Assembly (NCBI RefSeq): GCF_900496995.4 | Contig: NC_044029.1 | Coordinates: 14,446,001 to 14,510,000 of the forward strand | DNA from: Aquila chrysaetos chrysaetos | Taxonomy: Eukaryota; Chordata; Aves; Accipitriformes; Accipitridae | Length of the DNA: 64,000 nucleotides | Direction of reading: 5' to 3' | In this document: piece by piece, positions 62,131-64,000 of the stretch | Position numbering within the stretch: the stretch's first letter is position 1 | How the letters are laid out: each line of letters opens with the position of its first letter | The notes under the pieces: generated by a model | What the model was told of the DNA's origin: nothing | What the model saw: only the letters and a program-made list of their open reading frames with translations | Database searches by the model: none | Translations under genes and position numbers: made by a program

Positions 62131-64000
62131 CAGACCTCTTGTGGCGGTCAGACCTCAGTATGTTCCTGCTAGTCAACTGGTGGGTATTTCGCAAAAATTA
62201 GCTGGCATTTTGCCGTTGAAATTTTTTTTAGAAATCGAAAATTCTTTGCGGCTTGTTATTCTTTCTCAAATGTCTCGGTGTTTTTTTTTAAAACAGTCTC
62301 ATGCACAGACTTTTATTTACGTGTTTTATATACCCTGTAATTTGTGGCTTCCTACAAATTTTTCCTTCAAAATGTAACAAATTAATCAGAGACCTGAAAT
62401 GTTATTAATACAGGTCTTTGTAGTGCATTTCCTGTCATTCATACTTCCAAGTGTCCCAGGGAAATCTGATAATTGAGAGAAGTCAACAGCAATCAGAAGA
62501 GTTACAAGACAAACTGGGAAAAGCAACAGTAACTACGCAACAAAGTAATGAATATATTAAAGCAAATGGAATTCTCTTCTATTGCAGAAAAAGTAGACAT
62601 AATTAAGAGTAGGGACCAATTAGTGTTCTGTGTGACAAGGAGGAACGTTAAGGTAAACGGCAGATGGAACAATTAAATTATGCAGGCAAATCAGTCTGGG
62701 AGGTAGCAAAAGTGAATGATTAACTGAAAGCCCTGATCTAACCCACCAGATTACTACAGCATGAGAATTAAACAGCAGCATGTGCACAGTTACCAGCAAA
62801 AATATCTGGTGTTACTTCAATTTCACAAAAAGAGTAACATTTTACACTCACATAGATATATAGAGAGATATATAGATACCTATTACACCTTCTGTTGTGC
62901 AAGGAATCTTGCAGACTTGGCCTTATTTCAAAGAACAGTGGCTTTGGGCCATATCAGCGTGTTGCTAACAAGTATTCTGTTAGCTCACTCTTGAAGGCTT
63001 CCCCAGTGAGGACATTCCGTGGGCACCTGCACTTCAGATCTTGGCGATACCTTCAGAGCCTCTCAGGTGGATTCAGCCTGGACACAGTAATTTGTATGGC
63101 ACGCATCCCATGGCACTCACCGTACGCTGAAATGGCCTTTTTAGCACTTTCCTCGCCAATTTGGAACACGCCGCCTATACTGTCTGCCGGCATTGCCCAG
63201 GAGCTAGACATTTGTGGTGAGGAGCCTTCCTCACACCCCCCGCTATCAGCCCACCTTGTATTCCTACAGGTAGCTCTCTACTCTTTGTTGCACATAGTTT
63301 TTCCTCAGTGAGGTCCTGGTGTGAGACCCTCTCGTGGGGCAGGTGCTCCTGGTAGCAGTGCTTCTGGCCTCGTAAGCCAGGTGGCTACACGCTTCACGTG
63401 TATTACCAAGTCTTTGAAAAAAAAAAAATCTGACCAAATGTCAGGCTCTGGGGTGAACACAGCCATATTCAAGTCATCCTTGTGGAGAGCTGCTAATGGT
63501 GGGCTCACCTGGAGAGCATAAGGGAGCACACCAGAGGGTGAAGTATTGAGTATCTGAACCAGAGGTTTTCCCTCCCAGAAATCCCATTTTATTATGGACT
63601 CCCCAGGGTATTGTCCAAGACTAAGACATTTGCCCTCAAAGGTCTTGGAGTCGCAAGAGCATGTGGGCACTACCAATGCCTTTAGAGCAGCATGGCTGCT
63701 TTTTATATTTGTTTTCTTCTCAGCTTTTCTCTGAAGGGTGCACTGGGAGGGAATATACCGCACTCCTCCAAATCTGCCTCTGCATTGCTGGACACCTTGC
63801 CTTCTGCAGTTTTGAGCAGTTACACCAGGACCAGGTGTTCAGCAAATTCACTGGAGCCTGAATTAGCACTTCGAAGTTTTTCTTTCTGTAACGTGAATGC
63901 CTTTTGGCAAAACTAAAGGCAACCGACTCATATGGCATGGGCCATCAAAGTACAGTAAGAATGCAAATTTTTAACTGGTGACGGGTAGATGTATTCTCTA

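Larger units (their letters stand above)
55505..64000. other. Intergenic DNA, no gene recognised
   Basis: The stretch contains a 22-bp-period duplication near 60.46 kb, a GC-rich patch at about 61865-62130, a TA/GA-rich simple stretch near 62861-62880 and a 12-base A run near 63420. No exon of a known family is recognised on either strand. Confidence 0.5.

Noticed and set aside
34101..64000. Search for PTPRR 5' exons on the + strand
   Set aside because: No frame resembles the receptor N-terminus or phosphatase domain.
1..64000. CRISPR arrays, bacterial operons, tRNA or rRNA genes
   Set aside because: There are no spaced identical repeats, no dense long frames, and no cloverleaf or rRNA core that I could recognise. 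The sequence is vertebrate nuclear DNA.

Overview
The window looks like vertebrate nuclear DNA, most probably from a bird. It has one multi-exon protein gene with long introns and GT-AG splice sites, a low density of interspersed repeats, a CR1 LINE 3' end of avian type, and much older amniote repeat remnants. There is no bacterial, phage or organelle gene organisation. Isolated open frames reach only about 150 codons, which is what chance gives in 64 kb, so they are not reported as genes.

The only protein gene I can support is the + strand tetraspanin gene TSPAN8 (tetraspanin-8). Its coding part runs from 18567 to 33864 in eight exons and encodes 240 residues, against 237 in human. All exon joins are phase 0. 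The splice sites, four membrane segments, tetraspanin signature, CCG motif and six large-loop cysteines are all intact, so the gene should be functional. A poly(A) signal lies at 34081. A candidate proximal promoter with an HNF1-like site and a TATA-like box lies 165-200 bp before the start codon.

Layout: 1-18.3 kb is upstream non-coding DNA with an old CR1/L3-type fragment, a purine-rich block, small tandem duplications and an isolated retroviral primer-binding-site look-alike. 18.4-34.1 kb is TSPAN8. 34.4-35.1 kb is a CpG-island-like block just past the TSPAN8 3' end with no recognisable exon. 35.1-64.0 kb is non-coding and holds a young-looking CR1 tail, a MIR-like remnant, two related palindromic interspersed repeats and several GC-rich patches. 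In human, TSPAN8 lies between LGR5 (divergent, on the 5' side) and PTPRR (same orientation, on the 3' side). I looked for exons of both and found none, so the window probably covers only TSPAN8 and its flanking non-coding DNA.

I found no convincing new biological system. The items most worth checking are the orphan CpG island at 34.44-35.06 kb, the palindromic repeat pair, and the GC-rich patch joined to an AT-rich block at 44.85-46.2 kb.
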